From assembly GCA_905203305.1 (NCBI GenBank), contig CAJKVH010000006.1, positions 11,586 through 75,585 on the forward strand: 64,000 nt of DNA. Direction: 5' to 3'. The translations under genes were made by a program, and so were the position numbers. The notes beneath the pieces are model-generated. The model worked only from the letters and a program-made list of their open reading frames with translations. It was not told the origin of the DNA and ran no database searches. Origin of the DNA: an uncultured Eubacteriales bacterium. Lineage in GTDB: Bacteria > Bacillota > Clostridia > TANB77 > CAG-508. Of the stretch, positions 8,342-16,078 are shown one piece after another (position 1 is the stretch's first letter; each line of letters begins with the position of its first letter).

Positions 8342-10378
8342 TTGAAAATAAAAAAATGTATTTTATTTTTAGTATTAATACTGTTAATTATTATTACAGC
8401 AATTATAATCAACAAAAAAGAAGAAACAGGTGAACTTATAAGTGTAAAATCAGAAAAAGAACTAATGAGAATTTATGAAAATCATGAGGAAGATAATGAA
8501 ATATTGTCTACACTTATTGGATTTCCATCAACAATATTTGAGGGAGTTATAGATATCATAAATGGTAATAATGATGATTATGACTATGATTTTGGAATTG
8601 AACCTAGATACTCTGGAATGCTAAATGGAGCAATTGGAGCTGTTGGAGAAACATCAATTCAAGCAACAACAGATAGTGTATCATCTGCAAAAAGTAAACT
8701 ATCATCATCTATTCAAAAAGACTATTCAACAACAAATATTCAGGTAGAAAATGTTGACGAAGCTGATATTACAAAAACAGACGGAAACTATATTTACTCA
8801 ATATCAGATAGAGATATTATAATAACAGATGTACAAGATCCGTCTAATATAAAAGTTGTATCGAAAATTAAAGAGGAAGAATTTATACCAGAAGATATAA
8901 TTTTATATAAAAATAAACTTGCTATAATTTATGAAAATAAAAAATCAAGTGGATATGCCAATACAATAGTAAAAATTTATAATATTGAAAATAAAGAAAA
9001 TCCAGAAAAGGTGGAAGAATACACATTATATTCAAAATACTATACATCAAGATGTATAGATGGACAATTATTTGTAATATGTTCAGATAGAATAAGAAAA
9101 GAAAATGATGAAATAATTACATATTATGAAGAAAACAATGAAAAGAAAAAAATAAACATAAGTGATATAAAATACATAAAAAATACTCCAAGCAATGAAC
9201 AAACAATTATATCAAGTATTGATTTGAATGATACAAAAGATGTAAAAATAAATACATATTTATTTGATACTGAAAACGAATATGTATCACAAAATAATAT
9301 TTATTTATTAAATTATAGTTATAATGAAGAAAAACAAGATATTTATGGAAGAATAAAAGCACTATTAACTAAAGGAGTAATTGGATTTATAAAAAAAGAT
9401 AAAGAAGATAATGAAAAATATGATTATACAAGAGGAACAACAATATATAAATTTGAAATTGAAAAAGATGGTAGTTTAAAATATCAAAATAAAGCAAGAG
9501 AAGAAGGAAAAACAATTGACCAATTTTCGGTTGATGAATATGAAGAAAATTTAAGAGTAGCTCTAACAGACTATAATGGATCAAGAGTAGTAGTTTTTGA
9601 TAAAAAAATGAATAAAATTGGAGAAACAGAATCACTATCAAAAGGCGAAAAAATGTATTCAACGAGATTTCTTGGAAATAAAGCATATATGGTAACATAT
9701 AAAAATACAGATCCATTATATGTAATAGATGTATCTGATCCAAGTAAACCTAATGTATTAGGAAAATTAAAAATACCAGGATATAGTACATATTTACATC
9801 CATATGATGAGAATCATTTAATTGGGTTTGGAATGCAAACAGAAGAAAAAGATGTAAAAGATTTATCAGGAAAACTATTATATACAAATACTGTTGTAAC
9901 AGGTATGAAAATGGCATTATTTGATGTAAGTGATGTAAATAATCCTATTCAAATATCACAAGAGGTAATAGGAGATAGAAATACTACATCAGCAATATTG
10001 ACCAATCACAAAGCAGTACTATTTTCTAAGGAAAAAGAATTATTAGCAATACCTGTAAATAAATATAAAGAAGATTTTGAAACAAGGGCATACGAAGATG
10101 ATATAAGTATGACAATAAATTCATACAAAAATTACAGTTCACAATATAAAAAAGAAGGATATTTTGTATATAATATTAATTTGAAAGATGGATTTAGTTT
10201 AAAAGGCATTATCGAACATGATGAAGATAACAGTACAAATGGAAATAGTTTATATGGTAAAACAAATCTATTAAGAGGATTATGGATAGAAAACAATTTA
10301 TTTACAGTATCTGAAAATATGATGATGGTAAATAATTTAGAAGATTTAAAACTAATTTCAAAAATAAAAATAAAATAA
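8342..10378 (+). CDS. Secreted/anchored beta-propeller domain protein
   Basis: About 678 residues with one N-terminal hydrophobic segment (ILFLVLILLIIITAIII), so exported and probably membrane-anchored. The body has repeated propeller-like units such as ENVDEADITKTDGNYIYSI, YVIDVSDPSKPNVLGKLKIPGYSTYLH and DVSDVNNPIQISQ. These match the C-terminal beta-propeller family (PF09826-like) found on clostridial cell surfaces. The start is probably TTG 8342, because AGGAGGGG ends 6 bases upstream; an upstream in-frame ATG at 8324 overlaps that RBS. Ligand unknown. The next gene follows in the same direction. Confidence 0.75.
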   Translation: MKIKKCILFLVLILLIIITAIIINKKEETGELISVKSEKELMRIYENHEEDNEILSTLIGFPSTIFEGVIDIINGNNDDYDYDFGIEPRYSGMLNGAIGAVGETSIQATTDSVSSAKSKLSSSIQKDYSTTNIQVENVDEADITKTDGNYIYSISDRDIIITDVQDPSNIKVVSKIKEEEFIPEDIILYKNKLAIIYENKKSSGYANTIVKIYNIENKENPEKVEEYTLYSKYYTSRCIDGQLFVICSDRIRKENDEIITYYEENNEKKKINISDIKYIKNTPSNEQTIISSIDLNDTKDVKINTYLFDTENEYVSQNNIYLLNYSYNEEKQDIYGRIKALLTKGVIGFIKKDKEDNEKYDYTRGTTIYKFEIEKDGSLKYQNKAREEGKTIDQFSVDEYEENLRVALTDYNGSRVVVFDKKMNKIGETESLSKGEKMYSTRFLGNKAYMVTYKNTDPLYVIDVSDPSKPNVLGKLKIPGYSTYLHPYDENHLIGFGMQTEEKDVKDLSGKLLYTNTVVTGMKMALFDVSDVNNPIQISQEVIGDRNTTSAILTNHKAVLFSKEKELLAIPVNKYKEDFETRAYEDDISMTINSYKNYSSQYKKEGYFVYNINLKDGFSLKGIIEHDEDNSTNGNSLYGKTNLLRGLWIENNLFTVSENMMMVNNLEDLKLISKIKIK

Positions 10379-10396
10379 AAAAGTAAGGAGTTTTTT

Positions 10397-10672
10397 ATGA
10401 GTGATGAAAAAATAGAAATAAATGAAAAAAATAGAAGTGGAAAAGCTGTAGCTAGTTTAACACTTGGTATTTTATCAATAGTATTTAGTTTATTTTGGTA
10501 TATAAGTGTGCCTACAGGAATAATTGCTATTATATTTGGAGCAATTACAATAAAAAAAATTGGAAGTAAATTAGGAAAAGCAGGAATGATTACAGGTATC
10601 GTAGGAGTATCTCTTTGTGCATTTTTTTATATAAGTATATTTTTATTAATGACATATAATATGAATTTTTAA
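10397..10672 (+). CDS. Small two-TM membrane protein (DUF4190-like)
   Basis: 91 residues: a charged N-terminus followed by two membrane helices (ASLTLGILSIVFSLFWYISVPTGIIAIIFGAI and AGMITGIVGVSLCAFFYISIFLL). This is the pattern of DUF4190 proteins. RBS AAGGAG lies 7 bases before ATG. It probably shares a transcript with the propeller gene 18 bases upstream. Function unknown. Confidence 0.75.
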   Translation: MSDEKIEINEKNRSGKAVASLTLGILSIVFSLFWYISVPTGIIAIIFGAITIKKIGSKLGKAGMITGIVGVSLCAFFYISIFLLMTYNMNF

Positions 10673-10755
10673 GATGCAATGTGCGTGGGTAATGGATAAA
10701 TATAAAATAAGTGTTGATAATTGGTTGACAAATTAAAAAAATAATAAAAAAACTA

Positions 10756-10785
10756 TTGACAAACAATAAATAAATATGTTAGTAT
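10756..10785 (+). promoter_or_regulatory. Promoter of the tRNA-Ser genes
   Basis: TTGACA (10756-10761), 18-bp spacer, TAGTAT (10780-10785), ending about 33 bases before the first tRNA. Confidence 0.65.
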
Positions 10786-10818
10786 ATAAACTGTTGTTAG
10801 CGAAAGCTAAAAACAGTT

Positions 10819-10910
<92 letters not shown>

Positions 10911-10921
10911 AAAAAATATAG

Positions 10922-10962
10922 CGTAGAAAAATTGTCATAAACAATCTTCTACGATTTTTTTT
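10922..10962 (+). terminator. Terminator between the tRNA-Ser genes
   Basis: Stem CGTAGAAAAATTGT / ACAATCTTCTACG with a small mismatch, followed by T8. Confidence 0.75.
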
Positions 10963-10981
10963 AACAAAATATATATAATTT

Positions 10982-11071
10982 GGAGAAATACCCAAGTGGT
11001 GAAGGGGACAGTTTGCTAAACTGTTAGGTCGAGTAATCGGCGCGAGGGTTCGAACCCCTCTTTCTCCGCCA
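10982..11071 (+). tRNA. tRNA-Ser (anticodon GCU)
   Basis: Acceptor GGAGAAA/TTTCTCC, anticodon stem ACAGT/ACTGT with loop TTGCTAA (anticodon GCT), long variable arm, T-arm AGGGTTCGAACCCCT, encoded CCA. It reads AGC/AGU serine. Confidence 0.95.
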
Positions 11072-11076
11072 AAAAA

Positions 11077-11107
11077 AGATTTGCTTATTTCAAGCAAATC
11101 TTCTTTT
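11077..11107. terminator. Terminator between tRNA-Ser(GCU) and the deacetylase gene
   Basis: Stem AGATTTGCTT / AAGCAAATCT, T-rich on one side and A-rich on the other, so it can serve both converging units. Confidence 0.8.
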
Positions 11108-11905
11108 TTAGTTATACATTAAAAGTCTTAAAGCAAATTTAAATACATTCATACCGTGAGAAACATTAAGTCTAGGTATTTCAAAATTGTCATCATTTCT
11201 GCCGGCTTTTTTATAATCAGGTCCATATTTAAAAGCTAACTTATATCCAGATTCTTTTAAACAGTCTTCTATATTAGTATTATATTGTCCGAAAGGATAA
11301 CAAAAAACATCTGTAGTTTTATAAAAATCATTAAACATTTTTATATCATTAGTAAGAACATCTTTATCTTGATTGATAGCACCTTGAAAATGTAAATTAT
11401 AAGAATGTGAATATATTTCAATATTTGGGTATTCTGTCTCCAAATTATATAAAATATCTTTTGTCATATATGTTTTTATATTACCTGTCCACTTATCAGT
11501 GGAAGAATTATCAATAAAAGATCCAACAACAAAAACAGTTGCATTCATATTATAATCTTTTAATAATTTAAATGCGTATTCATAATTTGATAAAAAGCCA
11601 TCATCAAATGTAATAAGAACACTTTTATATGGAAGATCTAATTCTCCAATTTTCCACTTATAAAATTCATCCATTGTTAAAGTTTTATAGTTATTATTTT
11701 TTAAATAATCTAGTTGATCTTTAAAATTATCGGTGGTAATTGTCCAATCTTTTTCATCTGGAAAATTTTGTTTCTCATCTTGGCTTGCTATATTATGATA
11801 GCATAATACTGATATTTTAGGATTCTTATATATGTAGGTTATAGTAATAATAATTAATATACATATAAGAAAAAATAAAATTTTAAAAACGTTTTTTATT
11901 TTCAT
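11108..11905 (-). CDS. Membrane-anchored polysaccharide deacetylase (NodB family)
   Basis: Zinc-dependent deacetylase of cell-wall or surface polysaccharide. From ATG 11905 (AGAGGT 6-11 bases upstream) the product has 265 residues. One N-terminal membrane segment (ILFFLICILIIITITYIY) is followed by the extracellular NodB domain. Motif 1 is TFDDG, motif 2 is a HSxxxH type (HSYNLH), and motif 3 is CYPFG. An upstream in-frame ATG at 11935 adds 10 residues with no RBS. Transcribed towards the tRNA genes from its own promoter. Confidence 0.88.
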   Translation of the reverse strand: MKIKNVFKILFFLICILIIITITYIYKNPKISVLCYHNIASQDEKQNFPDEKDWTITTDNFKDQLDYLKNNNYKTLTMDEFYKWKIGELDLPYKSVLITFDDGFLSNYEYAFKLLKDYNMNATVFVVGSFIDNSSTDKWTGNIKTYMTKDILYNLETEYPNIEIYSHSYNLHFQGAINQDKDVLTNDIKMFNDFYKTTDVFCYPFGQYNTNIEDCLKESGYKLAFKYGPDYKKAGRNDDNFEIPRLNVSHGMNVFKFALRLLMYN

Positions 11906-11940
11906 ATTTTTACCTCTTTTATTAAATTTTGACATTTAGT

Positions 11941-11969
11941 ATTCTACTATTGAGGATAATATTTGTCAA
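11941..11969 (-). promoter_or_regulatory. Promoter of the deacetylase gene
   Basis: On the minus strand TTGACA (11969-11964), 17-bp spacer, TAGAAT (11946-11941). Confidence 0.65.
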
Positions 11970-12016
11970 TAAATGTCTAAAATGCCTGTATTATGCGGAT
12001 TAAGAAAGGCAATGTA

Positions 12017-12045
12017 TTGACAAATAAGGCAAAATAAGGTAAAAT
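12017..12045 (+). promoter_or_regulatory. Promoter of the coiled-coil gene
   Basis: TTGACA (12017-12022), 17-bp spacer, TAAAAT (12040-12045), giving a leader of about 13 bases. Confidence 0.7.
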
Positions 12046-12064
12046 TAAACTTGAGGTGATAAAA

Positions 12065-13246
12065 ATGGGAATGTTTAGAAAAGTTCATTCAAAATTTAAA
12101 AATTTTTATGATATAAGAGAAGAATTTAAAGATACAGGAATATCTGAAGAAGAAATAGCTGAATATGATTTCTTATATGAAGCATACGAAAAAGGTGTAA
12201 AAGATTCAGACAGATTAAATAAAGCAGAAGAAAAGGCTGATAGTAAAGTTGAAAAAGAAGATAAGAAAATAGAATATCTAGAGAACAAGATGGCAAAAAT
12301 GAGAGAAAAAGCAGGGCCACTTGCTAGATTAAAATTTTCAAAAATTGCATCTATTTTTAGTAAAGATGCAAGAAAATATAGAGACTTAAAGAAAAGACTT
12401 CAAAGAGCAAAAGCAAGAAGAAAGGTTGCAGAAAATACATTAAAAGTTCTTCAAGCAAAAATAAAAGCTAAGGAAAAAGAATTAAAGGTTCAAAGAAAAG
12501 ACTTAAAAGTATGTGAAAAGAATATAAGAAAAATATGGCAAGAAAGTAAAGATGAAATAAAAACAGTAAAACAAACAATAAGAGACGAAGAGAGACTAGC
12601 AAATCAAGAAGAAATTAAAAAGAGAATAGAAGCTATACAAAAAGATGATGAAGATATAGAATTAGAAGAAATAGAAAAAGCAATAAAAAAAGTACAAAAA
12701 AAAGAAGAAGAAGCTAAAAAGAAAGAAAAATCATCAAAGAAAAAAGAGCAAAAAGAAGAACAACAAGATAAAAGGGAAAAACCAAAAAAGAAAAAAATAC
12801 AGGATGAATTAAAAGAAGGGATAGTATTTGGTTCAAATACAACAGTTGATAAAACAATAATAGAAGATATCCAAAAAAGAATAGTAGAAGACGAAAAAAC
12901 TGATCCAGCTCTTGCAAAAGCTATGAAAGGACTAACTCCAGAAGAATTTATGGCATGGTATGGATATCTAGAAAACATAAAAAATAATGATGAAAAAGAC
13001 CCATATTCTATGGCAATGGAAGAAATGAAAAAAGCTGGAGAAATAACAATGGCAGGAAAAAGAGGTTTAAAATCATTTGAAAAATATTTAGGAAATGACG
13101 AAGAAATAGATGAAAGTAAATTAGGAAAAGTTGATAGATCTCTTTATGAATTTGCTAAATTATATAGAGACCAAGAAGCTATAAGAAGTGAAAAAGAAAA
13201 GGGAAAAGAACAAGTAAAAGAAGACGAAGAAATGCAAATTGGTTAA
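12065..13246 (+). CDS. Highly charged coiled-coil protein, first gene of the T4SS-like region
   Basis: 393 residues, almost entirely Lys/Glu-rich and predicted by eye to be long coiled coil (about residues 50-250), with no signal peptide or membrane segment. The C-terminal third (ALAKAMKGLTPEEFMAWYGYL and following) is less charged and may fold as a small domain. I do not recognise the family. The start at 12065 follows GAGGTGAT; GTG 12056 lies inside that RBS. It sits just upstream of the pilin-like genes in the same direction but has its own promoter, and another promoter follows it. Membership of the secretion locus is therefore inference. Confidence 0.65.
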   Translation: MGMFRKVHSKFKNFYDIREEFKDTGISEEEIAEYDFLYEAYEKGVKDSDRLNKAEEKADSKVEKEDKKIEYLENKMAKMREKAGPLARLKFSKIASIFSKDARKYRDLKKRLQRAKARRKVAENTLKVLQAKIKAKEKELKVQRKDLKVCEKNIRKIWQESKDEIKTVKQTIRDEERLANQEEIKKRIEAIQKDDEDIELEEIEKAIKKVQKKEEEAKKKEKSSKKKEQKEEQQDKREKPKKKKIQDELKEGIVFGSNTTVDKTIIEDIQKRIVEDEKTDPALAKAMKGLTPEEFMAWYGYLENIKNNDEKDPYSMAMEEMKKAGEITMAGKRGLKSFEKYLGNDEEIDESKLGKVDRSLYEFAKLYRDQEAIRSEKEKGKEQVKEDEEMQIG

Positions 13247-13251
13247 AATAT

Positions 13252-13258
13252 TGTCGAA
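13252..13258 (+). promoter_or_regulatory. Spo0A (0A) box upstream of the T4SS-like operon
   Basis: TGTCGAA (extended TTGTCGAA from 13251) lies 15 bp upstream of the -35 element of the promoter at 13274. That is a position typical of Spo0A activation. Confidence 0.55.
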
Positions 13259-13273
13259 TTTTGAAATAAAATA

Positions 13274-13302
13274 TTGCAAAAAAATGTAAAAAGTTTTATA
13301 AT
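13274..13302 (+). promoter_or_regulatory. Promoter of the T4SS-like operon
   Basis: TTGCAA (13274-13279), 17-bp spacer, TATAAT (13297-13302), followed by RBS GGGTGAT and ATG 13327. Confidence 0.65.
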
Positions 13303-13326
13303 AAAATAGAATAGTGGGTGATAGCA

Positions 13327-13828
13327 ATGAAAAAATGTATAAAGATAATAAGTTTAGTATTTATAATAAGTAGTTTAGTATTTAGCTCACATTATTCTAG
13401 TTTTGCAGCATCGAAAAATACCACAAAAAAAGCCAATGATAAAACTATAGATACAGATATAACAGGAAATACTTTTATAGAAGATTTAAAACCAGATAAT
13501 TTAAAGGGAACGCCGGAAAAACTTTCAACACCATTTGTAAATTTAATTCAAAATGTGGTAAATCCTGTATTAGGTGTAGTTCAAGTAATTGGTGGAATTT
13601 TAACAGTAGTTTCAATAGCATTATTTGGACTTGGAATGTTACTATCAGGAAATGAGCATTTAGCAGGAGATTTAGGATTAAGAATGATGGGAGGACCACG
13701 GTGGACATGGTGGACCAGATGCAAAAGTAGAATTATTAAACTTTGGAAGAGCAATGTTAATTGGAGCAGTATTATTATTTTGTGGTGCAACAATAGTAAA
13801 ATTTGTATTTTATATATTTAACATATAA
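13327..13828 (+). CDS. Pilin-like two-TM protein, requiring a +1 frameshift at codon 125
   Basis: Signal peptide (IKIISLVFIISSLVFSSHYSSFAA), a hydrophilic region, a first membrane segment (VLGVVQVIGGILTVVSIALFGLGMLL), then GGP and CGG (13699-13701). In frame 0 the rest is an implausible Trp/Lys-rich tail. Skipping C13699 gives GGHGGPDAKVELLNFGRAM and a second membrane helix (LIGAVLLFCGATIVKFVFYIF), ending at TAA 13828. The joined product has 166 residues and the two-TM topology of TrbC/VirB2-type pilins, although it is longer than its neighbours. ATG 13327 follows GGGTGAT. First gene after the 0A-box promoter. Confidence 0.75.
13699..13701 (+). other. +1 frameshift site CGG (pilin-like gene)
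   Basis: Frame 0 reads CCA CGG TGG; the plausible frame continues as GGT GGA CAT GGT GGA. This is the only long-gene site where the resumed codon is GGT and not GGA. Confidence 0.82.
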
Positions 13829-13861
13829 AGATAAAAGTAATAGAAAGAAGGTGATTTGAAT

Positions 13862-14284
13862 ATGAAAAAAATAGTAGTATCGTTTATTTTGATAACTATA
13901 TTTTTTATAAATTCAAATTCACTGGTATATGCAGCAGATGATGATGGAGGTTGGGTTAGCGATGCTTTTTCAGCAGCGTCAACATTCTTAAAAGAACCAA
14001 CAAAAGATAGTTTTGGAATATTAAATCCAACTTTCAAATTTTTTCAAGGAATAGTAAAAGCAATAAATAGAGTTTTAATTGTTTTACTTGCAGGAATATC
14101 TACAATTGCACTTTCAGTAACAGGTGTTAGGTATATGGCAAGTGGAGCATCGCCAGAACAAAGGGATGTGGCTAAACATAGTCTACATACAATATTTGTT
14201 GGAATGGCATTTGGATTTGGTGCTTATGTTATATGGAGAATAGCAATGGGAATTGTAGCAGTAATAATAGGAGCATTTGGATAA
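13862..14284 (+). CDS. TrbC/VirB2-like two-TM protein
   Basis: 140 residues: signal peptide ending near LVYAAD, a short exported region, then two hydrophobic segments (INRVLIVLLAGISTIALSVTGVRYM and TIFVGMAFGFGAYVIWRIAMGIVAVIIGAF) separated by a charged loop (ASPEQRDVAKHSL). This is the layout of VirB2/TrbC pilins. ATG 13862 is preferred to TTG 13856 for spacing from AAGGTGAT. Confidence 0.65.
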   Translation: MKKIVVSFILITIFFINSNSLVYAADDDGGWVSDAFSAASTFLKEPTKDSFGILNPTFKFFQGIVKAINRVLIVLLAGISTIALSVTGVRYMASGASPEQRDVAKHSLHTIFVGMAFGFGAYVIWRIAMGIVAVIIGAFG

Positions 14285-14337
14285 ATAAGATATTAAATTT
14301 AAAAAAATATATATTTATTTGGGAAGGAGGAATATGT

Positions 14338-14715
14338 ATGAAAACAATGTATAAAGTATTTGCTATTTTAATGATAGCAGTATCAATGTTTGTTATAATG
14401 CCAAATAATACAAGTTTTGCAGCAGATACAGCTGGAAAAGGTGCACAAGGAGCGATAGATAATATTTCAGTATCAGAGCCTACAGCAGCAACAGCAGGAT
14501 TAGCTGGAACAATTGGTAAATTATTAGGATTTTTACAAGTTGCATCAGGATTAGTTGCAGTTTTAATGATAGCAATAGTTGGTTTTAACTACATAGTATC
14601 AACACCAGAAGTTAAAGATGAAATGAAAAAGAAATTATTACCAATTATAATTGGTATAGTGTTAGTTTTCGGGGCAACATCTATAGCTAAATTCTTAATA
14701 GGTGTAGCAGGATAA
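14338..14715 (+). CDS. TrbC/VirB2-like pilin, paralogue A
   Basis: 125 residues with signal peptide (cleavage near SFAAD) and two membrane helices (LLGFLQVASGLVAVLMIAIVGFNYI and LLPIIIGIVLVFGATSIAKFLIG) joined by the cytoplasmic loop STPEVKDEMKKK. The same design recurs in the genes at 14832 and 15214. RBS GGAAGGAGG. A terminator follows, so pilin message may be more abundant than downstream message. Confidence 0.75.
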   Translation: MKTMYKVFAILMIAVSMFVIMPNNTSFAADTAGKGAQGAIDNISVSEPTAATAGLAGTIGKLLGFLQVASGLVAVLMIAIVGFNYIVSTPEVKDEMKKKLLPIIIGIVLVFGATSIAKFLIGVAG

Positions 14716-14726
14716 CACTTAGTAAA

Positions 14727-14767
14727 AACAATTTATGATGAATATCATCATAAATTGTTTTTTTTTT
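14727..14767 (+). terminator. Intra-locus terminator 1
   Basis: Stem AACAATTTATGATGA / TCATCATAAATTGTT with T10. Nearly the same stem recurs at 15621-15665. A TATAAT (14778-14783) follows at once. Confidence 0.85.
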
Positions 14768-14831
14768 ATTTTTATGATATAATAAAGAAGATAGAGAAAA
14801 AAATGGTAATAACTAGGAGAGGAGTGATTTT

Positions 14832-15209
14832 ATGAAGATCTTAAATAAGATATTAATTATTTTAGTATTAATGACGGGAATATTCGGAATTTTTGAAGTG
14901 AAACCAATATATGCATCTTCATTGTCAAATGATGTAGGAGGTTTCAAAGCAAATATAACAAATAATGTTGTAAAAAGTACATCAACATTAAGATCTATTG
15001 CAGGTAGATTTCTTGGATTTTTAAGAATTGTCGCAGCTCTTGCCTTAGTTATAATTGTAGGAACAACAGGATACAAGTATATAGTATTAGCAACGCCAGA
15101 TATGAAAAAAGAATTAAAGAAGGAGATGCTACCTATAATATTAGGATTGATTTTTATTTTTGGAGCAGTTTCATTAGCACAATTTATTTTAAGTGCAGTA
15201 GGAGGATAA
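14832..15209 (+). CDS. TrbC/VirB2-like pilin, paralogue B
   Basis: 125 residues. Signal peptide (IYASS), then two helices (FLGFLRIVAALALVIIVGTTGYKYI and MLPIILGLIFIFGAVSLAQFILSAVGG) around the loop TPDMKKELKKE. It aligns along its whole mature length with paralogues A and C. RBS GGAGAGGAG. Four bases before the next gene. Confidence 0.75.
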   Translation: MKILNKILIILVLMTGIFGIFEVKPIYASSLSNDVGGFKANITNNVVKSTSTLRSIAGRFLGFLRIVAALALVIIVGTTGYKYIVLATPDMKKELKKEMLPIILGLIFIFGAVSLAQFILSAVGG

Positions 15210-15213
15210 AAAT

Positions 15214-15579
15214 ATGAGAAAAATAAGAAATATGTTAATTATACTAATAATAGCTGTAATTGCAGTATATATACTTCCAAAAAACGAAGTAAAAGCTGCA
15301 ACAGTAAGTGGAATAGTAGGTGAAATATCACCATCTGATGTTCCAAAAAATAATTATTCAGAATTGCAAACTGTAATAGGAAAAATATTAGGATTTTTAC
15401 AAATTGCGTCTGGATTAACAACGGTAATTATGGTAGCTTTTTTAGGATTTAAATTATTAACAGAAACACCTGAAGTAAAAGGGCAAGTAAAAGAGAGATT
15501 TTTACCAATAGTTATTGGGCTTGTAGTAGTATTTGGTGCTGTATCAATTTCAAGATTCGTAATAGGAGTTGTAGCATAA
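15214..15579 (+). CDS. TrbC/VirB2-like pilin, paralogue C
   Basis: 121 residues. Signal peptide (NEVKAAT), two helices (ILGFLQIASGLTTVIMVAFLGFKLL and FLPIVIGLVVVFGAVSISRFVIG) and loop ETPEVKGQVKE. It is closest to paralogue A in the first helix (GFLQ-ASGL). Cotranscribed with paralogue B and followed by a terminator. Confidence 0.75.
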   Translation: MRKIRNMLIILIIAVIAVYILPKNEVKAATVSGIVGEISPSDVPKNNYSELQTVIGKILGFLQIASGLTTVIMVAFLGFKLLTETPEVKGQVKERFLPIVIGLVVVFGAVSISRFVIGVVA

Positions 15580-15620
15580 AAGATTACAGACAAATTACAG
15601 GATTGTTACAAATATATTAA

Positions 15621-15665
15621 AAAATACAATTTATGATATTTTTTATCATAAATTGTATTTTTTTT
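15621..15665 (+). terminator. Intra-locus terminator 2
   Basis: Stem AATACAATTTATGATA / TATCATAAATTGTATT with T8. It shares ACAATTTATGAT and ATCATAAATTGT with terminator 1 and is likewise followed by TATAAT (15679-15684). Confidence 0.85.
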
Positions 15666-15721
15666 GAATATTTTATGTTATAATAAAAATGTATTATTAG
15701 ATTTAAAAAGGGAGTGATAAT

Positions 15722-16078
15722 ATGGCAGGTGGTCCATATAATATACCAAGAAATACAAAAGGTGAAGGAAGATTTTTTTACATATTTTCAACCAAAGCAC
15801 TTATTGTAACAGCAGTATTGGGAGGAATGGCATTTTTTGTATTTAGATTAATAGGAAGTTTGATTGGTTTTACAGCATTAGGAGTAATTGGAGCTTTAAT
15901 ATTTGGAGTAATTGGATTTGCTGTAACATCATTTAAAATTCCGGATTCAAATAACTTTGAAATTACCAGAAAAGCTGGTGGGGAATATATTGATCAAATA
16001 ATAATTAGATATATAAAGTTTAAAATGCAAAAAAACAAAATATATACATTTTTTACGGAGGAGAAGAATGATGAGTAA
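15722..16078 (+). CDS. PrgI/VirB3-like T4SS membrane protein
   Basis: 118 residues. A short N-terminal segment (YNIPRNTKGEGRFFYIFSTKAL) is followed by two close membrane helices (LIVTAVLGGMAFFVFRLIGSLIGFTALGVIGALIFGVIGFAV) and a C-terminal tail. This is the layout of PrgI-family proteins of Gram-positive conjugation systems, equivalent to VirB3. It directly precedes the VirB4 genes, as expected. It overlaps the next gene by 11 bases. Confidence 0.8.
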   Translation: MAGGPYNIPRNTKGEGRFFYIFSTKALIVTAVLGGMAFFVFRLIGSLIGFTALGVIGALIFGVIGFAVTSFKIPDSNNFEITRKAGGEYIDQIIIRYIKFKMQKNKIYTFFTEEKNDE

